Of a stretch of 64,000 nt of DNA, positions 8,833-17,215 are shown piece after piece. Position 1 is the stretch's first letter. Each line of letters starts with the position of its first letter. This DNA is from Nitrospira sp. (GTDB taxonomy: Bacteria; Nitrospirota; Nitrospiria; Nitrospirales; Nitrospiraceae). The position numbers and the translations under genes are program-made. The notes beneath the pieces were generated by a model, which ran no database searches, had not been told where the DNA came from, and saw only the letters and a program-made list of their open reading frames with translations. The stretch lies in contig JADJXO010000013.1 of the NCBI GenBank assembly GCA_016715825.1, positions 186,001-250,000 on the forward strand, given 5' to 3'.

Positions 8833-9807
8833 TCACCCGTGCACCTGTCTGCGATACTCGGGCATCGGCTTCCAATCGGGCCCGTTCATCGCGGACAGCA
8901 CACGATGCGCAAGTTCTAGAGCATCGGCGCCGTCTTGACCCGATACAACAGGACGAGAGTTGGCACGAACCGCGCGGAGGAACGACTCAAGCTGTAATTT
9001 CAACGGCTCGTCATGATCTGCCTGCACCTCGTCCACCGTCATCATCGGCGTAAGACCCTGTTCAACCGACGGTTTTCCAATCATTCCCTGCCGAGTCTGA
9101 AAGTCGATTGAGAGACACGCGGCTGGCTGGAACAGACGCCATTGACGCATGGGTTTCGGTGAAACTCGACTGGCCGTGAGTGTCGCAACGCAGCCGCTCT
9201 GAAACTGGATTCGCGCGTTGGCGACATCGCTCGTTGCGGAAAGCACCGAGACCCCGACTGCCTTCACATCCTCGACCGGACCCGGATTGCACGACAACAG
9301 CAGGTCAAGATCATGAATCATCAAGTCCAACACGACGTCAACATCGGTGCCACGCTCACTATAACTTCCCAATCGATGACACTCGATGAACAACGGCTCG
9401 CGAATGTGAGGCCGCATCAACGGCATGATCGGGTTGAAACGCTCGCTATGTCCAACCTGGATCGTACAGGCATGGCGGTGTCCCAACTCCACCAGCTCCT
9501 GCGCTTCCGTCGGCGAGACCGCAATCGGTTTTTCGATCAAGACATGCTTACCGGTCTGGAGACAGACTTTCGCGACCGAATAATGACTGGACGTAGGGAC
9601 GGCAATAGTGACGAGATCAACGTGCTTCAGCAAATCTTGTAGATCAGAGAAGACCTGTACGCCGTACTTCTGGGCGACGGTAGACGCTCGGTCCTGATCG
9701 TGGTCAACCACGCCAACCAGCATCGAGTCTGGAGACGAGGCGTAGAGACGCGCGTGGTGCTGCCCAAGATGTCCAACCCCGATCACACCAGCACGCAGCT
9801 TTGTCAT
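8833..9807 (-). CDS. Gfo/Idh/MocA family oxidoreductase (nucleotide-sugar dehydrogenase candidate)
   Basis: The protein has 324 residues. An N-terminal Rossmann fold carries GVIGVGHLGQHHARLYA, and the family motif HVLIEKPIAVSPTEA lies near residue 95. The C-terminal alpha/beta domain has the VLDLMIHDLDLLLS histidine motif. Such genes are found in lipid A clusters of several deep-branching bacteria. In Acidithiobacillus and Leptospira a related enzyme (GnnA) oxidises UDP-GlcNAc at C3 before GnnB transamination. No gnnB-like aminotransferase is in this window, so GnnA activity is only a hypothesis. It lies between lpxI and lpxB with gaps of about 60-95 bases. Confidence 0.85.
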   Translation of the reverse strand: MTKLRAGVIGVGHLGQHHARLYASSPDSMLVGVVDHDQDRASTVAQKYGVQVFSDLQDLLKHVDLVTIAVPTSSHYSVAKVCLQTGKHVLIEKPIAVSPTEAQELVELGHRHACTIQVGHSERFNPIMPLMRPHIREPLFIECHRLGSYSERGTDVDVVLDLMIHDLDLLLSCNPGPVEDVKAVGVSVLSATSDVANARIQFQSGCVATLTASRVSPKPMRQWRLFQPAACLSIDFQTRQGMIGKPSVEQGLTPMMTVDEVQADHDEPLKLQLESFLRAVRANSRPVVSGQDGADALELAHRVLSAMNGPDWKPMPEYRRQVHG

Positions 9808-9903
9808 AGGCCTATTTGGTTAACGTGTGAAGGGGCTTCGCACCAAGATACTGATCGGAAGCCAAGCATTGGAGGATTCGAGAGTCTCTCAGGCTCTGGG
9901 CGG

Positions 9904-10785
9904 TCATGGGTTGGTTGAATGCTCCGGGCTTGGTGCTTCTTGACGCGTAAGCCCCACCACAGCAATCCCCGCTTCCTCCGCCTGACTGAGCAGTTGTTCT
10001 CGATCCAACATCACAGAGCGGCCAGCTTCAACAGCGAGCACCGACGCCTTGACGGAGCGCATGACCTCAATTGTTTTCGGTCCGATAGCCGGCAAATCAA
10101 AGCGGAGATCCTGTTGCGGCTTACACCGTTTCACGACGACCACTCCGTCTTTGGCAAGGATGCCACCACGTTTAATCGCCTCATCGGTTCCTTCGACCGC
10201 TTCGACTGCCACAATGGTTCGATCCTTGACAATCACACACTGGCCGATGTCTAGGCGTCCAGTCTCTTTGGCCACATCCCAACCATATCTGATATCGATC
10301 CACTCCTTCTTGGTCGGTCGGCGAGATGTCAAAGTTCCTTCCTCGACCAAGATTCCTTCGAGTCCGAACGTCGATTCACAGATCGTGATGCCATCCCGTT
10401 CGAGCTCCGCCGCCAGTGCTCGAAGGATGTCATCATCCTTCCACAGCACCAATTTCGTGGCAAGCGCCAAGACACGAAAGTCGGGGCGCGCTTTGCTATA
10501 GATATGGGTCTTCTTGATCCCTCCCAACAGCACGACGTTCCGAACGCCGTCGGCCTTGAAGGCATTGATCAGTTTATTCAGCTGCCCAATCTTGACCCAA
10601 TGCATCTGATCGACATGCTGTTCAAGCTCCGGGTCTGTTTCCCCCTCATGCGCCACCGCAGACACGTGCAGCCCCATCTTGCGCGCGTTATCGGAAAAGA
10701 TGATCGGGAAACGTCCGTTCCCCGCGATCACGCCGATTCGGCCGTCAGGTATGGGCATCGTACTGGTCATGGCGGATGATCTCAC
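9904..10785 (-). CDS. lpxI: UDP-2,3-diacylglucosamine diphosphatase LpxI
   Basis: LpxI (formerly DUF1009) cleaves UDP-2,3-diacylglucosamine to lipid X and UMP, replacing LpxH. The product has up to 293 residues. IGVIAGNGRFPIIFSDNAR forms the N-terminal domain start. The C-terminal catalytic domain contains DIGQCVIVKDRTIVAVEAVEGTDEA and GGILAKDGVVVVKRCKPQQD. The GTG at 10785 overlaps the lpxA stop as GTGA; an ATG at 10770 is an alternative. The direct junction with lpxA is a common order in lineages that use LpxI. Confidence 0.93.
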   Translation of the reverse strand: MRSSAMTSTMPIPDGRIGVIAGNGRFPIIFSDNARKMGLHVSAVAHEGETDPELEQHVDQMHWVKIGQLNKLINAFKADGVRNVVLLGGIKKTHIYSKARPDFRVLALATKLVLWKDDDILRALAAELERDGITICESTFGLEGILVEEGTLTSRRPTKKEWIDIRYGWDVAKETGRLDIGQCVIVKDRTIVAVEAVEGTDEAIKRGGILAKDGVVVVKRCKPQQDLRFDLPAIGPKTIEVMRSVKASVLAVEAGRSVMLDREQLLSQAEEAGIAVVGLTRQEAPSPEHSTNP

Positions 10786-11600
10786 ACTTGTTGATCAAAC
10801 TCTCGCTCCGTATCGAGATTGACTGCCCGTGAGATCCCACGTTTGGTCCCCTCCATAAAGCTGAGAATCTTGGCCACATCGGCCTGTCCTTTGAACTCCT
10901 TTTTAGCCAGTCGAACCGCCTCCGCAGTTCGATGCCCTTCCCGAAATAGAAGATCAAACGCCTTTCTGAGCGTGGCAATGCGGTCGACCGAAAAGCCGTG
11001 CCGTTGTAACCCGACCGTGTTCAGCCCATAGAGATGGGCTCGATATCCACCGGCGGCAAACGCAAACGGGGGAATATCCTGACCAATCGCGCAACAACCG
11101 CCGACCATCACATAGTCACCGACGCGCACAAACTGGAGCACACCGGTCAACCCTCCGATGACGGAATGATCCCCGATCGTGATGTGCCCGGCTAGGCTTG
11201 CCGCGTTGGCCATGATGATGTTGTTGCCGAGCCGACAATCATGAGCCACATGCACATAGGCCATCAGAATACTCTTCGATCCGAGGGACGTCACGCCACC
11301 CCCTTGAACAGTTCCTCGGTTGATCGTCACATACTCCCGGACAGTATTGTCATCGCCGAGAATAACCTTCGTTGGTTCGCCCTTATAGGCGAGGTGTTGA
11401 GGCGGACCGCCGATCGACGCAAACGGGTGCACTTCATTTCGCTCTCCGATCTGCGTCCATCCATCGATCGTCACATGCGAGCGCAGTCGACTTCCCTTTC
11501 CGAGAGTGACATGTTCCCCGATCACACAGTACGGCCCAATCTCTGCGTCGCCGTGAATCTGCGCCTTGGGATGAACGATTGCTGTTGGATGTATCTTCAC
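10782..11600 (-). CDS. lpxA: UDP-N-acetylglucosamine O-acyltransferase LpxA
   Basis: The product has 272 residues: an N-terminal left-handed beta-helix of hexapeptide repeats (for example PTAIVHPKAQIHGDAEIGPY) and a C-terminal helical domain (HGFSVDRIATLRKAFDLLFR). The catalytic histidine is seen in YVHVAHDCRLG (His-120). LpxA starts lipid A synthesis by adding a 3-hydroxyacyl chain to the 3-position of UDP-GlcNAc from acyl-ACP. Length and motifs are normal. The gene follows fabZ after a gap of about 107 bases and overlaps lpxI. Confidence 0.95.
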   Translation of the reverse strand: MKIHPTAIVHPKAQIHGDAEIGPYCVIGEHVTLGKGSRLRSHVTIDGWTQIGERNEVHPFASIGGPPQHLAYKGEPTKVILGDDNTVREYVTINRGTVQGGGVTSLGSKSILMAYVHVAHDCRLGNNIIMANAASLAGHITIGDHSVIGGLTGVLQFVRVGDYVMVGGCCAIGQDIPPFAFAAGGYRAHLYGLNTVGLQRHGFSVDRIATLRKAFDLLFREGHRTAEAVRLAKKEFKGQADVAKILSFMEGTKRGISRAVNLDTEREFDQQV

Positions 11601-11707
11601 ACGTCCCCCTTTGCGAACATTAGACGTCTCTGGTGATTCGTCGCCTGCTAGAAGTAGGTGTCTGGTGGATCATGCACTCTTGTGGTATCACAGTTGACGC
11701 CTAGCGA

Positions 11708-12163
11708 CTACTTACTTCCCTGTTCCGTTTCATCCATTACCATCGCAGTTACCACGGCTTCACAGACCACCTCGTTCTCTACAAAGGCCTTGCCTTGCAT
11801 TCTCCAGAACGGTGGACGCTTCTTGATCACCTCAATCTCAAAACGAAGCTGATCGCCCGGGACCACCGGCTTCCGGAATCTTGCCTCGTCGACCCCCGTC
11901 AAATACAGGACCGTCTTCCCGACCGTTCCTCCTGACTTGAACACCAACACACCACCTGCCTGCGCCATCGCTTCAATAATCAGTACTCCAGGCATGACCG
12001 GACGGCCAGGAAAATGTCCTGGGAAGAACGGCTCATTCACCGTCACATTCTTGATGGCAACAATCCTCGTATGTGGTTCAAAATCTTTGACCCGATCCAC
12101 CAGCAGGAAAGGATACCGGTGGGGAAGTAATGCCTGAATTTCAGCCTGCTCAACCACTGCCAT
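11708..12163 (-). CDS. fabZ: 3-hydroxyacyl-[acyl-carrier-protein] dehydratase FabZ
   Basis: FabZ dehydrates 3-hydroxyacyl-ACP in fatty acid elongation and so competes with LpxA for acyl-ACP. The 151-residue hot-dog protein has LLPHRYPFLLVDRV near the N-terminus and the catalytic motif FPGHFPGRPVMPGV with His-50 and Glu-64. The RNPVVPGDQL-like element (KPVVPGDQLRFEIEV) is also present. It lies directly downstream of the ompH-like genes. The acyltransferase gene lpxD, normally between ompH and fabZ, is absent. Confidence 0.95.
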   Translation of the reverse strand: MAVVEQAEIQALLPHRYPFLLVDRVKDFEPHTRIVAIKNVTVNEPFFPGHFPGRPVMPGVLIIEAMAQAGGVLVFKSGGTVGKTVLYLTGVDEARFRKPVVPGDQLRFEIEVIKKRPPFWRMQGKAFVENEVVCEAVVTAMVMDETEQGSK

Positions 12164-12201
12164 TGGCTCTGCCTCCTCTCGCTCATAGAAAATGCGGATA
12201 T

Positions 12202-12744
12202 TTAAGGGTTCTGTCGATCGAACTCCTTGATCACCGCCTGCGTCACATCCAACGCAGGCTGGTGATAGAGGACGATCCGCATTAATGTATCGCTGCCCTT
12301 GTCGACAATCGCGACATAGCCTTCCTTCTGTCCCACCGCCTGTGCTGCGGTGGCGATCTTCCGTGAATATTCCGTGACCAGCTCGCGTTGCTTCAGCTGA
12401 ACCTCTCGGTTGAATTCTTGAAGACGGTGCTGAAAGGCTTCGGCTTTGCCTCGGAACTGCTCTTCTTTTTCTTGCCGCGCGGCCTCGGTCAATTTCCCAT
12501 TTGGATCCTCGAGAGACAGTTGCAGATCTTTGAGCTCTTGCTCATCAGAATTGATGATCTTCTGTCTCGTCATCGAATAGCCTTTCATATCTTCCAAGGC
12601 CAACTTGCCGGCCTTGGTCCGTTCCATGACCATCTGTTGATCGATGACACCGACCCGTACCGGTTCTGCTGCATGGAGCAGTCCAACCCACTGCGCCAGC
12701 ACGACCGCACTGCCCACCGCTACTGCTCGCACCGCACTCCTCAT
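12202..12744 (-). CDS. OmpH/Skp family periplasmic chaperone
   Basis: The protein has 180 residues with a signal peptide ending near LLHAAEP. The mature part starts with the beta element VRVGVIDQQMVMERTKAGK, followed by a long charged coiled coil (about residues 45-135) and IVDKGSDTLMRIVLYH at the C-terminus, the Skp/OmpH layout. The start is set by a strong GGAGG seven bases before the ATG at 12744. Skp-like trimers carry unfolded outer-membrane proteins to BAM. This is the second of two adjacent paralogs downstream of bamA. Confidence 0.9.
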   Translation of the reverse strand: MRSAVRAVAVGSAVVLAQWVGLLHAAEPVRVGVIDQQMVMERTKAGKLALEDMKGYSMTRQKIINSDEQELKDLQLSLEDPNGKLTEAARQEKEEQFRGKAEAFQHRLQEFNREVQLKQRELVTEYSRKIATAAQAVGQKEGYVAIVDKGSDTLMRIVLYHQPALDVTQAVIKEFDRQNP

Positions 12745-12765
12745 GGTTTTTCCTCCCACCGCTCC

Positions 12766-13338
12766 CTAGGGGTATTCGCGGTTGAATTCTTCAATGACCT
12801 CGTTTGATATGTCGAGCCCCTCTTCATGATAGACCGTCGGACCGCCCTTACTCTTATCGATGACGACCTGCAACCCCAGACGTTTGGCGACCCTGGCCAC
12901 CACCGTTTCGATTTTGTCGCGAAACCCTTCCAGCACGTCTTTTTGCTTTTCTTGGACCTCTCGATTCAACTCCGCCGCCTTTTGCTGATACTCCTGCATG
13001 CGCCGACGAAATTGCTCTTCTCGATCACGCTTGGCCGCAGGGCTGAGGATCGAAGACTGTTTGGCAAAGTCCTCTTCCATTCGCCGCAACTCTCGTTCTT
13101 CCAGTTCCATCAGGGCCTGTCGATTTTTTGAATAGGCGGTCAGATTCTCTTTCGCCCGCTTGCCGGCGTTCGTATCATTGAGCAACCGCTGCGAATTGAT
13201 CACCCCCACCTTTCCGTCAACCCTGGTGACCGTTCCCGCACACCCACCCAACGAGATTGTCATGGCCACCACACTGAAGAAGCACATCCATCCTGTTAGC
13301 CATCGCCGTGTATTCGCCATCAGACCCATCACGTTCAT
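12766..13338 (-). CDS. OmpH/Skp-like lipoprotein
   Basis: This is a paralog of the next gene. It has about 190 residues and a lipoprotein signal: charged start, hydrophobic core (CFFSVVAMTISL) and lipobox LGGC. The mature protein has VDGKVGVINSQRLLNDTNAGKRA, a long Arg/Glu-rich coiled coil and a C-terminal VVIDKSKGGPTVYHEEGLDI segment, the OmpH fold. Starts at 13338, 13329 or 13320 are all possible; a GGAG lies just upstream of the first. The first start is 8 bases from the bamA stop. A membrane-anchored Skp variant beside a soluble one suggests division of labour in outer-membrane protein transport. Confidence 0.85.
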   Translation of the reverse strand: MNVMGLMANTRRWLTGWMCFFSVVAMTISLGGCAGTVTRVDGKVGVINSQRLLNDTNAGKRAKENLTAYSKNRQALMELEERELRRMEEDFAKQSSILSPAAKRDREEQFRRRMQEYQQKAAELNREVQEKQKDVLEGFRDKIETVVARVAKRLGLQVVIDKSKGGPTVYHEEGLDISNEVIEEFNREYP

Positions 13339-13345
13339 GCTCCGC

Positions 13346-15667
13346 TTAGAACAACGTCCCGATCGTAAATTCGAACACACCTTGACGCTCGCCGGTGCGT
13401 GCATCAAGATTGATCCCATAGGCCACGCGCAAGGGACCGAACGGAGAGATCCACCGTCCCTCCAAACCAGCAGCAGGCCGGAGATCGATCGACAATGGTT
13501 CACCGTCATCAAAGCCCTTCCCATAATCAAAAAAGAGGACTCCGTTGAGTTTCGCCTCGGCAGAGATCGTAAAGATCAATTCCGTGTTGAAGATCAACTG
13601 CTTCGCCGCACCGAATGGCGCGCGCGTCGTGGGAACCACAGGGCCCGCGCGACCGAACGCAAACCCTCGCATGGTATTGATCCCACCCACGAAGAATCGT
13701 TCGTTCAGCGGCACCTGTGTGCCGCCCAGCGCATGGACCTCTCCATACCGAGCCCGCAATGAAATTCGCATGTCGAGTGGAAGAGGTGTGACCTTAATGA
13801 TGTCCACATAGTACTTGATAAAGTTGTTCGTCCCACCCAAATACGGGGTTCCGACATCGAACCCGCCGCCAAACCGCCAGCCGCTTCTGGGATCGATGTA
13901 ATAGTCTCGAGTATCTCTGAACAACGTGGTCCGAAATCCTGTGGAAGACTGAGTTCCCAATTGCCGACAGACGATCGGGACCAGATCGGGGCAGATCCCG
14001 AGCTGAGGGTCTCTGAATGTGATTTGTTCAGCAAACATACCGACACTGCCCGTGACATACTCCGATAACCATCGACCGAGTGTGATACTGCCTCCCGTTC
14101 GTTCCTCGCGATAGGACAGGAAATTAGTCAGACTTCGATAGCCGTCCACTTGCAGCGAGGTCAACGAGTCGTTCAGGTACGGGTTGCGAAATGTGATGTG
14201 CCCAAGGGTTCGTCGCTGGCCGAGCTGCCCGCGAATACGCCCGAGCCAACCATACCCTCCCAAGTTCCCCTGCGTGATATCGGCAATCGCCACGAGTCGA
14301 TCCAACGTACTGAACCCTCCACCGACGCTGAACATGCCGGTCGGCTTTTCCTTGACACGGACGTTCAAATCCACCTTATCCGGAGCCACTTGCGCCGGTA
14401 GGATTTCGACCGTCTCAAAGAAATTCAAATTGTTCAATCGTTGGAAGCTTCGTTTCAATGAGGCGGTATCGATCACATCCTGTTCGTCCACCCGAATTTC
14501 TCGGCGGATCACGTTGTCCCGTGTCTTGTCGTTTCCATACACATTGATCTGCCGAATCCGCATCATCTCTCCTTCTTTCAGGCTGAAGATGATGCTCACC
14601 GTCCGTTCTTCGTTGTTCGGATTGACGCCGGGTATCACTTCGGCAAACGAATACCCTTTACTCCCGTAGAGATCCGTCAGTCGGGTGATCTCATCCCGGA
14701 TTTTGGCCCGTTGAAAAATCTCTCCTTCCTTGATCTTTAATCCTTCCCGAAGCTCCGGCTCTTCAAACACCGTATGTCCTCGGAACCCGATTTCACCGAT
14801 GGTAAAGGGCTCGCCTTCCGCGATCGGATAATTGACGATGAACCATTTCTTGTCTTCGGTCAGCTCCACGGACGGCTGGCCGACCCGAACGTTGAAGTAA
14901 CCTTTATTGAGCAGCACTTCTCTGATCCGTTCCACATCGTTCGCCGACTCGTCGCGCTTCAATACACCGGCATCAGAGACCAAAGAGGGTAGTTTCAATT
15001 TGGTAAAGAATCCGTACCATGGAATCCACTCTCTGGTTGACATCGCCTTGAACATCTCAGCTTTTGTTGCCGCCCGCAGCCCCTCGAAAACCACCTCTTT
15101 AATTTTGGCTTTCTCTCCCTCCCGAATATGAAACATCAGACGCTTTCGGTCTTCATCCAACGTCTGAATGACCGGGATAACCTGCGCGCTGTAATATCCG
15201 TCATGCTGATACAGCTGCCGCATGTTCTCAGCGCTCTCCTTCACCAGCTGCTGGTCAAGAAATGTCTGGCTCTTGATGGTCGTCTTCTCCTTCAACTTAT
15301 CGTCGCTTAACTGATCATTCCCGTCGAAAACAATTTCTGTGATAAACGGCTTTTCCTGCACCATAAAGGTGACGGCCATTCCATCGGCAACAGAGTCCGT
15401 TTCGACCTGAACATCTTCAAAAAAACCTGTGTTATAGAGAATCTTGACCTGGCCACGCACGGTCTCAGCGGTGTAGGGATCGCCGGATTTCAGAGTGAGC
15501 CGTCCCGTAATGGCTGGCACTTCGATTCGTTTGACTCCACGGATTTCGATCGACGCCACCCTGGGCTCAGGCACCTGAGCCAGGGCCTCGACCAGGCCCC
15601 ACAACACGGAGGTGACCAAGGCCACGACTATAAACGAGCGAGCCCTGTAGACGGCATGCAGGGTCAC
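13346..15667 (-). CDS. bamA: Outer membrane protein assembly factor BamA
   Basis: BamA inserts beta-barrel proteins into the outer membrane. The 773-residue protein starts at a GTG and has a signal peptide (SFIVVALVTSVLWGLVEALA). Five POTRA repeats follow up to about residue 430, then a C-terminal 16-strand Omp85 barrel. The barrel has the lid-loop motif RGF (NTMRGFAFGRAGP), and the protein ends in a terminal aromatic residue (GTLF). Length is close to the family norm. It is the first gene of the long minus-strand envelope operon. Confidence 0.95.
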   Translation of the reverse strand: MTLHAVYRARSFIVVALVTSVLWGLVEALAQVPEPRVASIEIRGVKRIEVPAITGRLTLKSGDPYTAETVRGQVKILYNTGFFEDVQVETDSVADGMAVTFMVQEKPFITEIVFDGNDQLSDDKLKEKTTIKSQTFLDQQLVKESAENMRQLYQHDGYYSAQVIPVIQTLDEDRKRLMFHIREGEKAKIKEVVFEGLRAATKAEMFKAMSTREWIPWYGFFTKLKLPSLVSDAGVLKRDESANDVERIREVLLNKGYFNVRVGQPSVELTEDKKWFIVNYPIAEGEPFTIGEIGFRGHTVFEEPELREGLKIKEGEIFQRAKIRDEITRLTDLYGSKGYSFAEVIPGVNPNNEERTVSIIFSLKEGEMMRIRQINVYGNDKTRDNVIRREIRVDEQDVIDTASLKRSFQRLNNLNFFETVEILPAQVAPDKVDLNVRVKEKPTGMFSVGGGFSTLDRLVAIADITQGNLGGYGWLGRIRGQLGQRRTLGHITFRNPYLNDSLTSLQVDGYRSLTNFLSYREERTGGSITLGRWLSEYVTGSVGMFAEQITFRDPQLGICPDLVPIVCRQLGTQSSTGFRTTLFRDTRDYYIDPRSGWRFGGGFDVGTPYLGGTNNFIKYYVDIIKVTPLPLDMRISLRARYGEVHALGGTQVPLNERFFVGGINTMRGFAFGRAGPVVPTTRAPFGAAKQLIFNTELIFTISAEAKLNGVLFFDYGKGFDDGEPLSIDLRPAAGLEGRWISPFGPLRVAYGINLDARTGERQGVFEFTIGTLF

Positions 15668-16088
15668 CGATAAGGATTCCTAGAGAGAACTGTCGAGAGA
15701 GATAGGGCGAGCGGACTCACCCCACAGTTCCTCACGATGCTCAACCGCCCACGACAAGCCTCTGTCACTCGGCTTCACTCCGCATAGCATTGTTTGTCGG
15801 AACGCACAGCCACCATCAGAGAACGGTCCCACTACGCCAACCAGCACACAGACGTGGCTTCCAAGCTGCCCATGCAAAACTTCAGGATTATATTGAGGCC
15901 ATCCAATATTGTAAAGGAGTCGACGGTCCTCCGAACGCCACACAGTGGGATCGTTCCTGTTTTCCGATTTCTCATCCATACTGCGCGGCACCCTCCATCC
16001 TTAGGGAAATGTGTCAGAAGCATCGTCGTAAGACGAGTGGTGCAGCGGTTTCTTGACTTCATGCACCCCATCACATAGTATCGGCTGC
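15668..16088. other. Divergent intergenic region between bamA and galU
   Basis: No supported gene lies here. Open frames on either strand lack family motifs and ribosome binding sites. An AGGA stands about ten bases before the bamA GTG. The region must hold the promoters of both the envelope operon (leftward) and galU (rightward), but no convincing -35/-10 pair could be picked by eye. Confidence 0.5.
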
Positions 16089-16985
16089 ATGTCTCGTTTT
16101 ACCGTACGAAAAGCGGTCATTCCTGCGGCTGGCTGGGGAACCCGATTCCTTCCCGCGACGAAGGCCTCTCCCAAGGAGATGTTGCCTTTGGTCGACAAGC
16201 CACTCATTCAATACGCCGTGGAAGAAGCCGTAGCTTCTGGCATCGAGGATATCATCGTGATTACCGGACGAGGTAAACGAGCCATTGAAGATCACTTCGA
16301 CCGTTCGGTTGAATTGGAAGAGACGCTGAAAGGAACCGGCAAGAGTCAAATCCTGCATCAAATCAGACAGATTTCGAACCTGGCCAATTTCTGTTACGTC
16401 AGGCAATCGGAGCAACTCGGTCTCGGACATGCTGTCCTGTGTGCGCAACACTTGATCGGTGATGAACCATTCGCCGTGATACTGGGAGATGAGATTATTG
16501 ACGCACATGTTCCCGCGCTCGCGCAATTGACGCACGTGTATAAAAAGCGGCGTGGCGCAGTCCTGGGAGTGCAGGATGTTCCAAAGGCAGATGTCAGTCG
16601 ATACGGAATTGTGACTCCCAAACGCCTGGCGCATGGGCTACATCGGGTTGAAGGCTTGGTTGAAAAACCATCTCCTGCTGATGCGCCCTCCACACTGGCC
16701 GTCATCGGGCGATACGTGCTGCCTCCGGAAATCTTTCCCATTCTGAGAAAGACTCGACCAGGAAAGAATGGAGAAATCCAGCTGACCGACGCCCTGAAAG
16801 AGCTTGCAAAGAAATCTCCCATGTATGCGCTAGAGGTCGAGGGACGACGTCATGACGCAGGAGACAAACTTGGCTTCTTGATTGCCACTGTCGAGTTTGC
16901 CTTGAAGAATCCGGCACTAGGAGCCGAGTTCCGAGACTACCTTTCGACCCGTATGCGTACCACACCGACTACTCGACGGAGTTGA
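16089..16985 (+). CDS. galU: UTP--glucose-1-phosphate uridylyltransferase GalU
   Basis: GalU makes UDP-glucose from UTP and glucose 1-phosphate. The 298-residue product has the nucleotidyltransferase signature AVIPAAGWGTRFLPATKA with SPKEML directly after. Further motifs are QSEQLGLGHAVLCA, FAVILGDEIID, and the sugar-site VEKPSPADAPSTLAVIGRY. The ATG at 16089 directly precedes SRFTVRKAVIPAAG as in the family; an upstream in-frame extension is not conserved. The gene stands alone between divergent bamA and lon, and its product feeds cell-envelope sugars. Confidence 0.94.
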   Translation: MSRFTVRKAVIPAAGWGTRFLPATKASPKEMLPLVDKPLIQYAVEEAVASGIEDIIVITGRGKRAIEDHFDRSVELEETLKGTGKSQILHQIRQISNLANFCYVRQSEQLGLGHAVLCAQHLIGDEPFAVILGDEIIDAHVPALAQLTHVYKKRRGAVLGVQDVPKADVSRYGIVTPKRLAHGLHRVEGLVEKPSPADAPSTLAVIGRYVLPPEIFPILRKTRPGKNGEIQLTDALKELAKKSPMYALEVEGRRHDAGDKLGFLIATVEFALKNPALGAEFRDYLSTRMRTTPTTRRS

Positions 16986-17215
16986 TCTCATCAGTTTACG
17001 CACCGTGTCTCAAGACGCTGCCTGTAGCGCCCTCAGCGCACCAAGAGGAGCGACGGAGCCATTCATACACGTCGAGACAGTGTTCTGGCGAGCGATTCAG
17101 TGCCTGTGAAAATGGTTGAAGGATTAGGAAAAGCGCCGGCATATGATATGCTGGATGACCAGTATGGCTGCGTAGTCGACACTTCGCTCATTGATGTAAC
17201 GAACAGGCACATATC

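Noticed and set aside
15680..15991. 103-codon minus-strand frame upstream of bamA
   Set aside because: No ribosome binding site or family motif; overlapping frames on the other strand are equally long.
17040..17215. Heat-shock promoter or CIRCE element before lon
   Set aside because: A TTGAAG and a TATGAT are present but spaced 20 bases apart, and no CIRCE inverted repeat was found.
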